DNA of 64,000 nucleotides from Petunia secreta (lineage: Eukaryota > Streptophyta > Magnoliopsida > Solanales > Solanaceae). The stretch's first letter is position 1, and every line of letters starts with the position of its first letter. Positions 11,300 to 22,283 of the stretch are shown here, piece by piece. The notes beneath the pieces were generated by a model. The model worked only from the letters and a program-made list of their open reading frames with translations. It was not told where the DNA came from and searched no databases. Both the position numbers and the translations under genes were made by a program. Where the stretch lies: assembly GCA_029990175.1 (NCBI GenBank), contig JARKIP010000065.1:28994501-29058500 (forward strand). Direction: 5' to 3'.

Positions 11300-12950
11300 G
11301 ATCTTTTAGAAAAGATGAGGGAATGAGGAAAAAAAAAGGAATGAAGATGCCTAAATTTTAGTTGTAAGCAAACGATTAACGTGTGGCACGAGCTTTTGAA
11401 AACAATGCAGTATGGAATATGAAGAGATGTTTCGTTATGGATTGAGAATCCTTTAGACACTTTTAAACGAAAATTGCTAATGGACGTTTGACAAACCACG
11501 GATGGTAAGTCTTTATATAATGTCTAAAGGATAAATGCGCATTATGTGTCATCCCGTCTATCAAACAATCATTTCTGCTTCAAATTGGGCCTTTAATGCC
11601 TTTTCGGTTACCTTTTGCGCGTTCGAATAGCATTGAATACAGAATGATTCCAACCGCTTAGGAATAAACAGTCGTTTCTGATTCAATTTCGGCTTTGATT
11701 CCTCTTCGGTTACCATTTGTTCCTTTGAATGGCATTGAATGCAGAATAATTCCCATAAACGGTCTACATTTGCACATTTAATCCTTTAAGTATAAACCAA
11801 TAAATCATGTTTAACATTTTTAAGGCCAAAATCCTGTTCAGATTGTTTGAACAAGTTGGCCTATTGGACTTGAGAACAAGTCGACTAATGATATGTCATG
11901 ATGCATGATTCTTAGCATTGCTACTAAAGAATGAAGTTGGCTAGACCGAGTTTTATTATCCTCCTAAGTGGACAACTCAGGAGCGGGAACGTCTCGGGCC
12001 AAATAGCTTCCAAGTTGTTCCCCATAAAAGGAGATTTTTGTGAGGGAAGAGGTGGTCGTAACCACCACACGATTTAGAAACTTGCAAGGAGCGGCGGAAG
12101 ATATGCATGATATGCACAAAAAAAATGCACAAGTTTTTGAAAGAAATGCATATGTTTTGTAAAATGATGCACACATATTTAAGTATTTCGTAAAATGATT
12201 TCAGAAGGATAAGAACAAAGCAAACGCGTTAGTTTCAAAAGATAGGATTAATATAAACTAGACAATATTAAAAATCACGAAAAAGAAAAGATGCACATAT
12301 TGAAATATTTTACCAGCTTTTAAAAGAGAGAAAGACAAATCAAACAAGTTAATTTTGAAAAGTAGGCTAACTTAGGCGATATATTTTCAAAAATGCGAAA
12401 AGAATTATGAAGTGAAACCTGTTTTAAGAAAATAATTTGGCAAATTTATGGAAATAGTGCACATATCGAAATATTTTGAAAAAATAAATTTTAAAAGGGA
12501 GAAAAAAACAAGTTAATTCTGGAAATAGGTTGAAATTTTTTAAAAAAGGCAAAAGAATTATGAAGTGAAATTGTTTTAAAGAAAAAGATTTAGAAGATTC
12601 GAAAATAACTGAAGTTTAGGACATGTTATGTTATCCTAAAAGAACCTTCTAAGAATGGGTTAGTCTTGACAAGGATATGGTTCCTCCGACGGACAACCAA
12701 AGGGTGGGATCGTTTGAAGGGGTTGGTTGTACCACAGACCAACTATACTACAAAGGTCCCTCCTAAAGGGTTTTTTGAGAGTGAAACGGCCGTGGGATCC
12801 ACGTAACCGTTTATGGTGTGTGCAAGTGTAAAAACTTTCCAGGAGTGGAGGAAGTGTTAGCAACATAAATAATTACAAAACAGGATACAACTAAGCAATA
12901 ATATGGCGCAAAAATTCTAGAATTTAAAAACAACCTTAAAAAAAATAGTA

Positions 12951-13064
12951 TTAAAATAAATGGCAAGAAAATAAAGCAATTAAAATAAATGGCAAGAAAA
13001 TAAAGCAATTAAAGAATCCCATTTTAAAGTCCGTTAAAGAATCCCATTTTAAAGTCCGTTATGG
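12951..13064. repeat. Two short tandem duplications beside the 5' LTR
   Basis: A ~28-base unit containing AAATGGCAAGAAAATAAAGC occurs twice in a row. It is followed by a 25-base unit containing AATCCCATTTTAAAGTCCG that also occurs twice. Confidence 0.85.
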
Positions 13065-13067
13065 TTT

Positions 13068-13114
13068 GTGGTGGTGGTGGTGGTGGTGGTGGTGGTGGTG
13101 GTGGTGGTGGTGGT
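13068..13114. repeat. (TGG)n microsatellite
   Basis: An uninterrupted TGG run of about 14 units lies immediately inside the 5' LTR. The equivalent place at the 3' LTR carries CAG/TAG triplets instead. Confidence 0.95.
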
Positions 13115-13128
13115 GACAACAATTATAA

Positions 13129-15292
13129 TGATAATTATATAAAAAAATAATAATAGTAACAACAATAATAATGATAATTATATAAAAAAATAATAATAGT
13201 AACAACAATAAAAAAATAAAAATGTTAGTAGTAAAATAATAGTAATTATAATAATAATAGTTTAAAAGGAAAACAAAAGGGAAAAGGGAATTTTTGAAAG
13301 TTTAGGCTCAGATTCAGGTGATGGGAGACTAAGGATACCGTCACGGCTGCAAACACGCCGGCCGGCCGTGTTGCCATGCCAAGTGCGAGTCCTGTTGCTT
13401 ATCCCATTCGTTTTTCAACATTGTATATATAAATGTTATAGTCATCTCCTTTTTTTTGTTTGTTTTCGGGACACGTAAGGGACGATAAATACGGGACCGG
13501 ACTTGTATTGGCCTCCAAACATCATTGGCCATGTAGTATCCGTTCAAATCAGTGCAATACCTAAATTTTTTTCATAGAATTCAAACGGTTTACTGCATGT
13601 TCAAGATCCCACTTGGTGCCATATCTGTTCAAGGCAGGAATCAGACTGTGTAATAATGCATAATCAATGGGTCAAGCCGCATCACAACTTAAAGGGACCA
13701 AAGCTGCATAACAAAACAGTCAAATACAGTAAACGGGTCAAATGCAGCACAGTAATTAAGTGAGTTGAACGGGTCAACTCCTAATTTCCAACAGTCTACA
13801 GAAAATAATATTAGCACTGAGGTTCCAATTTTGATAACAGATTTGCAGGGCCAAAAACCTGAATAATATCGAACCATATTTTCCCAACAATCAATCAAGA
13901 TAGTGATAATGAACGAACGGGCTCGCAGACAAATTTCCGATGAGCACACCAACAATCGAAATCGCAGTCAACGGAAAGGACAAGAACAAATGGATCTGGC
14001 GATTCTGAGACAACGACAAGCAGAGCAAATATTGGAGTCGAGTGGAGGGAGGAGCGACTGCCAAGCCGTAGCGGCGTCGCTGCGACTCTCACCGTCAATC
14101 CTTTCTCTTCCTTTTTTAAATTTCAGTGTCAGATCGAGAGATCAGAGGAGAGAAAGAGTAAAAAGAGTCTCTGTCGAATGGGGTTCACGATTTTAGTGTT
14201 TTCAGGCGGTGATCGCTGGTGGCATCACTGGTTCTGTTTCCCAATCGATGTCCCGACCTCCCTTCTATTTCGAACTCCTCTCACTCTTCCCCGATCTGTT
14301 CTGATCTTTGGTGTGTGTTGTAAGGGTGTATGTATAGGAATCGGTAAGGAGATGAGTATTGGTATGGATGCGTCTATTCACTGGTTTTGCCTAAGGAGGA
14401 GATCCCCTCTCTTTTGTGTATGTATCTGTTGGTTTTGGTGTATGTGTGTGGTGGTTTCCACCACCGCTGGTGGTGGTGTCTGTATGTGGGGGTTGGAGTA
14501 GAGTGGATTATGTATTGTATATGTGTGTCCCCGATGAAGATGAGAGGATGATGTATATATGCAAAAATTTTGGAAAATAGAGCTGTTGGTTGATTGGAGA
14601 GAATTTGGGGATTCTGGTGGAGATTGGAAATATTATGGGGATGATTTTTAGGGATTTTTCCAATTAGATGGAGAGAAGGGAAAAGATTAAAGAAAATTAG
14701 AGGATCTGATTATGTGGGGATTGTAAGAAAGGAAATTTTTTTTGAAATTTTTACTCAAAACAATTAAGATTATAGGAAATGTATTTGGTTCGATATCGGG
14801 TCTAGGTTCAAAGTGAACAAAATTCGATAAATAGAAAAAATAAATAAATAAATAAATAAAATAATGAATTTTTGGAAGAGATTTTGAATTCGAAAATGGA
14901 TGAAAAGTTATAAGAAAATTTGACATGAATACTATAATTAGGCCGGTATTTAATTAAAGGTGCTGAATGAAAGAAAATATATACGTATATATAAAATATG
15001 CACATAAGAAAGCAATTGAAGTCAAAATTAATTAACTAAGTATAAATAACCACAAATATTTTTTAATACTATAAATGTGCTAAATTATACGAACAACCAT
15101 AATTTTGGTCAATAGTCTAAATAATGCAAAATTACGTAATATAATCACAATTAGGTACCTAATGTATAAGTAGGGGATAACACACATAAATGCATGCTTC
15201 TAATGCAAATTTGCTCAAATAGTCAACATTGCACCTTTAAGATAAATATAGCCAATTGTAGAGAAAATGAGGGACAAGATTGGGTGTCAACA
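13129..15292 (-). repeat. 5' LTR of the Ogre-type element
   Basis: This is a direct repeat of 2233-4341. It carries one extra ~35-base duplication (TAATGATAATTATAT block) at its inner end and small indels, for example a TAAA run near 14838. The outer end on the minus strand is TGTTGACACCCAATC at 15292. The sequence right of it belongs to SDR intron 2. Confidence 0.85.
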
Positions 15293-15444
15293 TACATAAC
15301 GATGCAAACCCATAACCAATCAACGAATCTTCTATACCCAATTCCGGTTCTAGTTATTTTACTTTTGGAAAAGATAAATCCTTTAGTTTCAATTTGCTCA
15401 ACTTTCTCTTTGCATTCTTTTTGGCCAGATACATATACGAGGTT

Positions 15445-15568
15445 TGAGCTAAGGGTCTATCGGAAACAACCTCTCTAACTTACTCTAGTTAGGGGTAAGG
15501 TCAGCGTGCATCTCACCTTCCCTGACCTCAAGTGCAGGATAACACTAGATATGTTGTTGTTTTTGTTG
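15445..15568 (+). mobile_element. TS-type SINE, 5' truncated
   Basis: The segment begins with GGGTCTATCGGAAACAACCT and contains GGGGTAAGGTC. It ends in TTG repeats after GGATAACACTAGATATG. This is the 3' body and TTG tail of the TS SINE family described from tobacco and other Solanaceae. The promoter-bearing 5' part is not evident. It sits in SDR intron 2. Confidence 0.85.
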
Positions 15569-15932
15569 CATATGGGAGGTTAATTAGTATTATATATACT
15601 TTCATAAGTTTTCCTATAGCATCTGCTTGTTGATCAATTGTTGCTTAACTACAGTAACAATGCTGCCAAGTAAAGCTTCAACTGTCAAGTGGCTAAGCAT
15701 GTCTTCGAATAAGTAAAGAAGGTAACAGAAAGGACAAATTTCCCAAAAAGTGAAAAATGGCGAGCGACCAAATTTAACCATAATCCCAACTTGATGTTGC
15801 TCCAAACATGCTTATTTCAGTATAAAACTAATAATGTTAAATCAGTGAATAAATTATATGAATCGTGTATAGCTATTCAAGTCCATAAGGATTAGAGTAG
15901 TAAGAAGAGTTTGAAGTGAATGAGATACGTAC

Positions 15933-16404
15933 AAGAATATTGAGCTTCCCATTGAATGTGGAAGAAACAAGGTCCATTAATTTGTGGCGAACATCTTTGG
16001 AAGTGACATCACATAAGGAACCAGACACTGCAAAGCCCTCATCTTTCCAGCTCCTCAAACATGTTCCAAGCTCGTCTTTGTTCCGGGCACACGTATGCAC
16101 AATGGCTCTTAATCCACACAATTCCTCCACAATGGCATGCCTAATTATACACAATTCACATAATTTTGAAACATAAGTAGGTATTCAAGAATTAAGTAAT
16201 AGAGAAGTAGTAAATGAAATGGAATAAGGACCCAATGCCGCGAGTGCCACCAGTGACAAGAGCAGTTATGCCATCAAGGGACCATCGACTTGTTGCAGCG
16301 GCATTTCTAATTGAACTGCACTTGTTCATCCATTTACTTGTGGGTTTTCTTAGTTGGAACTTATTAACCGCAGGAATTTGTAAAAGAAACAATGCTTCCG
16401 TCAT
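15933..16404 (-). pseudogene. SDR exons 1 and 2
   Basis: Exon 1 (16404-16232) starts at the ATG of MTEALFLL and runs to the glycine-rich cofactor loop ending GIG with a GT donor. Exon 2 (16140-15933) begins G|CAT after an AATTAG acceptor and ends NGKLNIL|GT. It encodes the second Rossmann strand (AIVHTCARN, the Arg typical of NADP-preferring members) and the CDVTSKDVR segment. Both exons are open and keep frame together (127 codons). Confidence 0.88.
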
Positions 16405-17219
16405 CTTTTCAGAGGATCCTCCTCAACTCTTTTACCAACAAAAAGGCTACCTTTTCGTTTCCCTTTCTGTTTTACATTAGAATTAGAATTTTGTTAGTTA
16501 AGATTTTCATTAATAAGGTTTTGTGTGACACATGTAAAATTTGTCCAACTCAAATACTCATACTGTCCACTTAGTTTATATGAACATATTTTTTTTAATT
16601 TATTTAAAAAATACTTTTTTCTAAATGTGCAAAAAAATTTAATGATATTTCTAATAATAAGCTTTTCAGTTAACTCGCGATGAAGAGAGATATATCCTTG
16701 TCCTAACCATGAAAATATCAACATATAAATTGATTTTTGATTCTCCATTGAAACAGTCGCGAATTTTTTTTTTCTCACACGTTAGCTATCTCGTTTTAAG
16801 GCTAATGTTGTTTATGAATGGTGTCTTGTTATGAAGAGACTTAAAATTTATTATTAATATCACTGTGATAATTATGTTAACTTTCATATCAATATAAAAT
16901 TGTTTAGAAAGGGAAACATTTTGAACCAAATCTTGCTAGTATATTTTCTAAGCTTTTGTGAGAAATATAAGAAAAAGTGAAAAAAGGAAAAGTAACAAAG
17001 TGTTACTCTTATGGGAAAGAATTGTGGGGATGATGTCGCTATGTCCAACTTTCAGGCCACATAAGTTTGGTAAGGAACTTTGTTTTGTTTTTCTTTGTTG
17101 CTAAAGAAGGCATATATTATATACTAATTAAGTGTTGGAGGGAGTGATCTTTCTCCTCAGAGCTTGATCTGAAGAGTCATTTATATAGTATTCATATACA
17201 AAAGAAGGCGGTGAAGTAA
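16405..17219. other. Upstream region of the SDR gene, no gene seen
   Basis: AT-rich sequence with no supported coding region. Being upstream of the SDR start on the minus strand, it would hold its promoter; I see no unmistakable TATA box. Confidence 0.4.
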
Positions 17220-18780
17220 AACTTAACAGAGGCATAGCAGCATTGTTGTCGCAATCATATTTAGACAAGATGTCAGCCACACCATTGCCTTCTCTGAAAT
17301 GTGTTGCACTGGTGGTCCTTCAAGTTTATCAAGCAAGAACCTGCATTTAGTAAGAATATGTGAATATTTATCATTTTCTCCATTGAGCATAGAGCATACT
17401 ACCTGGGAATCGGATTCAATCTGCAAAGATATGATGTTCAGTTCTTTAGCCAGTTGTAATCCGTGTAATAAAGCAAGCAACTCTGCTTGAATAATAGAGG
17501 TAGAGGTAATTAGGTGTTTAGTAAACTCAAGTATCCAATTATCTGTGTGATTTCTAAAAACACCTCATATTCCACCTTTTCTAGTGATATTATCATAAGC
17601 TCCGTCTACATTAAGCTTAATCACATCTTCAGAAGGCATTTTCCATCTGAGTGGGATGGTAATAGATCGAGGAGGGGAGGATACGACATTCGCGAGGAAA
17701 AAGAATTCAGAAGTTTTCCTGATGATGTGATTGAATGGGACAAAGCTTGTAGTATTGTTAAAAACGTTCTTGTTTCTATTAATCTAAATATTCCAAAGAA
17801 GGAAGGGGATGAGAATGTTAGTGGAAAAAGATATGGACATTAACTTGGTGGTATCAACGTTGGATTTTGAGCAAGCTTTTTTAACAGCTACGCCAAATTT
17901 TTGAACATCAAGGTGGATGTTTAGGGTGTTCCAGATATGAGCAATATGTGTGCACTCAATAAAGAGGTGTTGAAGAGTCTCGACAGGAGCAAAACAATGA
18001 GGGCAGTTGCTAGTAGGTCTAATATGCCAGACAAAGAAAATCTCCCCAGTAGGGAGTTTGTTAGCATAGAGAAGCCATAGAAAATATTTAATCTTGTTTA
18101 GGATTCGGACAGACCACACCCAACTGCCATTCTAATGGGAAGGAATATCGGTGATATTTTCTTTAAAGGCAAGATAAAGTGCATATGTTGATTTGGTAGT
18201 AAAAATACCATCAGCACATGGTTCCCATAATAGTTTTTCAGCATAGTAGTTTCTATCACCTACAAAGGTGTTATGAATTAGACGAGTAATATCTTGAGGT
18301 ATGACAAAGGAGATGCTAGTAAAATGCCAGGAATTATTTTGAAAAATATCAGATAAAGGTTTTTGATCCTCCAACCTATTCAAAGGACCTTGGATAAGGG
18401 TTCGAAGATTAGTTGTTCCAGGGATCCAGTTATTGGACCAAAGGTTGATCGATTCACCAATTGCAATATTCCACGCAGTTCCAGCTTTAGACAAATAATC
18501 TGCATTGCACACACTTTTCCAAATGTACGAGTAAGAACTTTTAGGTACCACGTTTCTACCACCATTCCGATTTGTCGTGTATTTAGCACGTAGAGTGTTA
18601 GCCCAGAGGCTATTCCTCCTCCGTTTGATTCTCCAGTTGAGGCTAGTAAGAGTAGCAAGATTTCTACCTTTGATTTTACTCAGCTCAAGGCCCCCTTTCT
18701 TTTTAGGTAGAGTAACAGTGTCTCAATTAGTATGGTGCACCCTCCTCTCACTATCTATACTACACCATAAAAAGTTCCTT
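17220..18780 (-). pseudogene. LINE (non-LTR retrotransposon) 3' fragment: RT C-terminus, zinc-binding and RNase H
   Basis: Three consecutive minus-strand segments match the downstream half of plant LINE-type reverse transcriptase proteins. 18551-18132 has WNIAIGESINLWSNNWIPG. 18119-17784 has the zf-RVT pattern (FLWLL, LPTGE, CPHC, ETLQHLFIEC). 17480-17223 has an RNase H segment with IESDSQVV. The endonuclease and the RT catalytic core are absent, so this is 5' truncated, as is common for LINEs, and it carries frame changes. No target duplication was recognised. Confidence 0.8.
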
Positions 18781-19296
18781 TGAATTTGGTTGGTAAGGAA
18801 TTTATTGTTGCTTAGTAATATCAGTACTGCTAAAATAGATCCAGTTAAATATTACTCAACAACTAAAATAGATTTTAGATTGTCAAACAAATCTTAGTCC
18901 TTTAAAAGTTCTGTTTGGCACATAACAACATCTTGCCATCCCATTGAGAAATACCAGGAGGGATGGATATTGAAGGGTATGATTCACATGAACCCATTCA
19001 AAGGGATAAAAGATCTAAATTTGATGTGTTAAATTTTAAAATTTTGGCTATATAGTGTAGGGTGAACCCATTATCAATAACACGTTAATATGATGCACCC
19101 ATAAATATAAAATCCTGGATCCACTTCTGATTCATAAATATGTATGCATAATGACAAGTTATGGTTATGTTTCAACTTTCTACTGCCTGTCCAGCACTAC
19201 AAAGCTATTTTAGGATAGCAATTAAATAACTTATACACCAAATTAAGCAGCTATGTTACCATGTAAGGTTTAGTCAATAGCCTTGTAATGAATCTA
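18781..19296. other. Intergenic, no gene seen
   Basis: AT-rich sequence with no recognisable gene or repeat boundary. Confidence 0.4.
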
Positions 19297-19722
19297 AATT
19301 AAGGCGGTTTGGTTCAATTTTTTCATTTACCAAACCAAACCAACTAAGTCGGATTTTATAATCTATAAACCAAATCAAACCAAATGAAGTCGGTTTTTTT
19401 ATCTCGATATTTTTCGGGGTGTTCGGTTTTTTTGATTTTTTTTATATATGCAACAATTGTATGGTGCTTTTTCAAGCAAATAACACAATATAAAATATTT
19501 AGTTCTAAAAAAATAATACTAATATAATAAATAGTAATTTGTATATACGACATATTCTAATTTGACACATATTTTTTGTAACATATAGTATTAGTATACT
19601 ATCTTAAGAATAATATATATTCATTATACCATATGTATATATAATTTTACTCGGTGTCCTTTATGATATTTGAAAGATTCTTTGAGGATGATGGGTGAGT
19701 TATTAACTAGATCTCTATTGTA
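19297..19722. mobile_element. Left part of a GGTTTGG-rich DNA-type element
   Basis: Contains GGCGGTTTGGTTC, ACCAAACCAAACCAACTAAG and GTCGGTTTTTTT. A matching GGTTTGGTTTGTCGGTTTGG-rich block occurs at 22530-22700 on the far side of the solo LTR. I infer one element split by the LTR. The terminal inverted repeats are too degenerate to define. Confidence 0.4.
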
Positions 19723-20996
19723 ATAAGGGAAACGACCTTAGGTAGTCGTTTTAGGAGTTAGGACTCTGATTGGCGTGCCGATAATTTTAAAATATTCGTA
19801 AGGTCCATCAGGACATGTCTGTAAAATTTGAGCTAAATCGGACCTCGTTTGGTACGTATCGGAAGAAGGTTTCAGTTTTTTATTGTCGATAAATATTAAA
19901 AAGAGGTTTTCGAGCTCAATTTTGGCGAATGAACTCCGATTCGAAATTCGAAAGCGCCGTTGGGTTCATATGATTATTTATGACTTTTGTAAACTTTCGA
20001 GAGTGAATTTCGAGGTTGTTCGGCTAATTTCCGCTAAAATGCCGAAAGTTAAACAATTTGACCTTTTTCTATTTAAATTCGCATCTTGAGTTTCGGGAAC
20101 TCGATTTGAGATTCGCCTTAGCGAGTATGCTACATATATTTTGTATAACTTGTATGCAAAAGTTGGAATTATTTCGAGTATCATAAGAGTACCGTTATAA
20201 TTTTTTATTAAGAAAAGAAAAAAAAAAGGACAAAAAGAAATGAAAGGCGGTGGGGGGAGGAATCCTTAGCTTTTAAAGCTAAGTACCATCAAAATGAGTA
20301 ATATAGGACAGAAAGGAGGGACAACAAAAATATATCAGGAAATGAGAAAAGAAAGAAAACGGAGCAAGAAAAATATAGAATTTTTACCCTGAAACATTCA
20401 GGTAATGATCTTAATATATTATTTGAGTTTATTACATGTGTTTGAATATATTTTGACCGTAAAAATTGAGATATTAGACATCGTTTTAATAAGTTCAATT
20501 AATAGTTTAAAGGGTCAATTAGACCCCGATAATGAAATTGATTATATACGCATACTCAGTAAGTTATGCGCAACAAATAAATGTAATTTATTTAGGGTTT
20601 GGTTATGTGACCTTAAATCCTATACATAGGCCTGGCCTGCGTATTGCGTATGCGAATAGAGTATCAGGTTCCTAACCGGATTGCCCTAAGATGTAAAGAA
20701 TGAAGACTTGAGCCTAATTTGATATATTTTCTGCTTATTGAATAAGCAGGATCATTTGGCAGTAAACCCAAATGATAAAGCGGTTGTTGCGTAGCACTTC
20801 GAAATAAGGTAAGTATATATATCCATTTCTTTGGAGGCACTTGGCCTCGTGGATTTTCTACCACGTGTTCCTTGCGTGTGTAGCTGCTGATAGGCGTACT
20901 CATTACGCCTTAGCTTTGAATTTACATTGTATATTATATATTATGCACTGTTGTTTGTATTGCATTGAGCATATGAGCATTGCACTCTGATTTTGA

Positions 20997-21265
20997 GCAT
21001 TGCATATACTTCCCGGTTGGCGATGAGAGTCCCGTACCGGTGAAGGGTCATTATTGCATTTACTTCCCGGTAATCGATGAGAGTCCCGAGCCGGTGAAGG
21101 GTCATTATTGCACTTACTTCCCGGTAATCGATGAGAGCCCCGAGCTGGTAAAGGGTCGTCATTGCATATACTTCCCGGTAATCGATGAGAGTCCCGAGCC
21201 AGTGAAGGATCATTATTGCATATATCTCCTGGTAGACGATGAGAGTCCCGCGCCGGAGAAAGGTA
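20997..21265. repeat. 54-bp tandem repeats within the solo LTR, 5 copies
   Basis: Each unit contains CATTATTGCA, ACTTCCCGGTAATCGATGAG and AGTCCCGAGCCGGTGAAGGG. The 49.9-kb and 57.3-kb LTRs have a single ACTTCCCGGCAATCGA(G/T)GAG copy at the equivalent place, followed by an unrelated 57-bp array. Confidence 0.9.
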
Positions 21266-21483
21266 TCAGGCATATGTGACTGCATTACATCGTACCGCAT
21301 TTATCCCATCTCATCCATATGTGACTGTATTGTATTATACTGCATTCATCTCATCTCATTGCACCGCATACTGACTATTGTGTGTATTGTGTTTTGTTTT
21401 ATGTATGCGATATGTATACTATGTCTTGGACATATCTCAGTTTGCCTATATATTTCTGGCTCGTATTCTGGGTTGTGGGAATC

Positions 21484-21618
21484 GGGTTGCACGCCGCAAC
21501 GGTATAAATATATAGATCGGGTTGCACGTCTGCACATCGTAACGGTATAAATATATGGATCGGGTTGCACGCCGCGACAGGATGAATATATGGATCGGGT
21601 TGCACGCCGCAACAGGAT
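21484..21618. repeat. ~35-bp tandem repeats within the solo LTR, 4 copies
   Basis: Units of the form GGGTTGCACGCCGCAAC followed by GGTATAAATATATAGATC, with minor variants. No equivalent is seen in the other two LTRs of the family. Confidence 0.85.
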
Positions 21619-22283
21619 GTATATCTGATTATTGATATGTTCGAGATACCTATATGTTCTGGCTATCTTACGTTCCTGGTTGTTAATGAGTTTGTGATTC
21701 CATACGTATTTCTAGTTATTATTTGGCTCTGCCTTTTCATAATTTAAATAAGAGGAATTTGGTTTATCTGTTTTTCTTCTCCCTGGCTAGCTATCCTATT
21801 CTTTGAGGTGGCTAGTCTGCGCCACTTATTGAGTCCTTTTGACTCACCCTTGTTTGTTGTTTGTTTTTGTCTATCTATTTCGTTTCGGCAGGTTCGCTCA
21901 AGGATTGAGTTCGCCACGTTGTTAAGGTGAAGACGACTTCAGCTGTCAGGGTGAGCCAGCTTTTATTCAGGATGGCCACCAGTTTTATGTTTATAATTTC
22001 AGTTGCATTTTGCTCCCTTCAGGAGCTATCTGTCTTCTTTCGTACTCTTAGATGTCTAGTTTGGATAGCCCTAAACCTAGTATGTTGGGTAGTCAGCTGT
22101 AATTTCTTTTGTACACCTTAGAGGTATCAGTATGTCTGTGTTTCTTTTTTTAAAGTCTTGTCCTTATTTATGAATTGTTATATATTTTTTCCTAATTTAA
22201 TTGGTAAGGGTTCGCCCGACGGGTCTAGGGGAGGATGTCGGGTACCCGCACGGCCTAACCGTATTTCAGGTCGTCTCAATAAG

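Larger units (their letters stand above)
11300..13128. other. 5' untranslated interior of the Ogre-type element
   Basis: This part is A-rich with no supported gene. Two similar GGTGGTCGTAACCACC-like and GGTTGTACCACAGACC blocks occur near 12050 and 12725, each following a TCC(T/C)-rich line, and suggest an old internal duplication. A primer binding site should lie next to the 5' LTR on the minus strand but is not recognisable. Confidence 0.45.
2233..15292 (-). mobile_element. Non-autonomous Ogre/Tat-type LTR retrotransposon
   Basis: Two direct repeats of about 2.1 kb (2233-4341 and 13129-15292) flank 8.8 kb. On the minus strand each begins TGTTGACACCCAA and ends near ATAATTATCA, the TG...CA pattern of LTRs. 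A purine tract (GGCAAAGAGGGGCAGC on the minus strand) abuts the lower-coordinate LTR, which makes it the 3' LTR and sets the orientation. The interior holds only a broken ORF1 near the 5' side and large tandem arrays near the 3' side. No gag, protease, RT, RNase H or integrase motif is visible, so movement would need proteins from a relative. It lies in intron 2 of the SDR gene. The two LTRs differ at scattered sites and small indels, so the insertion is not recent. I could not identify a primer binding site. Confidence 0.8.
1121..16404 (-). pseudogene. Tropinone-reductase-like short-chain dehydrogenase, split by a 13-kb retrotransposon
   Basis: This is a member of the short-chain dehydrogenase/reductase family closest to plant tropinone reductases and their homologues, which are NADP(H)-dependent carbonyl reductases. 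Four exons can be placed: 16404-16232, 16140-15933, 1530-1315 and 1227-1121. Seen: the cofactor motif TGGTRGIG near residue 50, an NNVG motif, and the catalytic Ser in SSVSG. Exon 1/2 and 2/3 borders have GT-AG ends and keep frame. The YxxxK catalytic position reads QGATK, so the Tyr is Gln. Exon 3 ends AAA|GTAAGA where the family normally has one more G, so canonical splicing into exon 4 shifts the frame. The last exon is not visible. Exon 1 carries about 40 extra basic, Ser/Thr-rich residues before the core; a transit peptide is possible but not shown. Intron 2 holds the Ogre-type element. I infer a pseudogene; transcription cannot be judged from sequence. Confidence 0.85.
19728..22278 (+). 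mobile_element. Solo LTR of the Del/Tekay-type chromovirus family
   Basis: This 2.55-kb block is homologous to the LTRs at 49874-52023 and 57317-59440. It starts GGAAACGACCTTA (TG of the relatives changed to GG) and ends ACCGTATTTCAGGTCGTCTCA. It is flanked by the 5-bp direct repeat ATAAG at 19723-19727 and 22279-22283. No internal retroviral sequence is present, so unequal recombination between two LTRs is the likely origin. It is longer than the relatives because of an expanded internal tandem array. Confidence 0.85.

Noticed and set aside
2233..15292. Segmental duplication of a 2.1-kb block
   Set aside because: The two blocks are LTRs: same orientation, TG...CA type ends and a purine tract next to one copy.
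2030..15297. TACA/TACAT as target duplication of the first Ogre-type element
   Set aside because: Only four bases match in a canonical arrangement, and the left copy is 200 bases from the visible LTR homology; recorded as a possibility only.
15614..15805. 63-codon minus frame in SDR intron 2
   Set aside because: Short intronic frame with no SDR or other motif.
20980..21279. 99-codon plus and 119-codon minus frames with repeated ESPEPVKG/LIDYREV
   Set aside because: Translations of the 54-bp tandem repeats inside the solo LTR.
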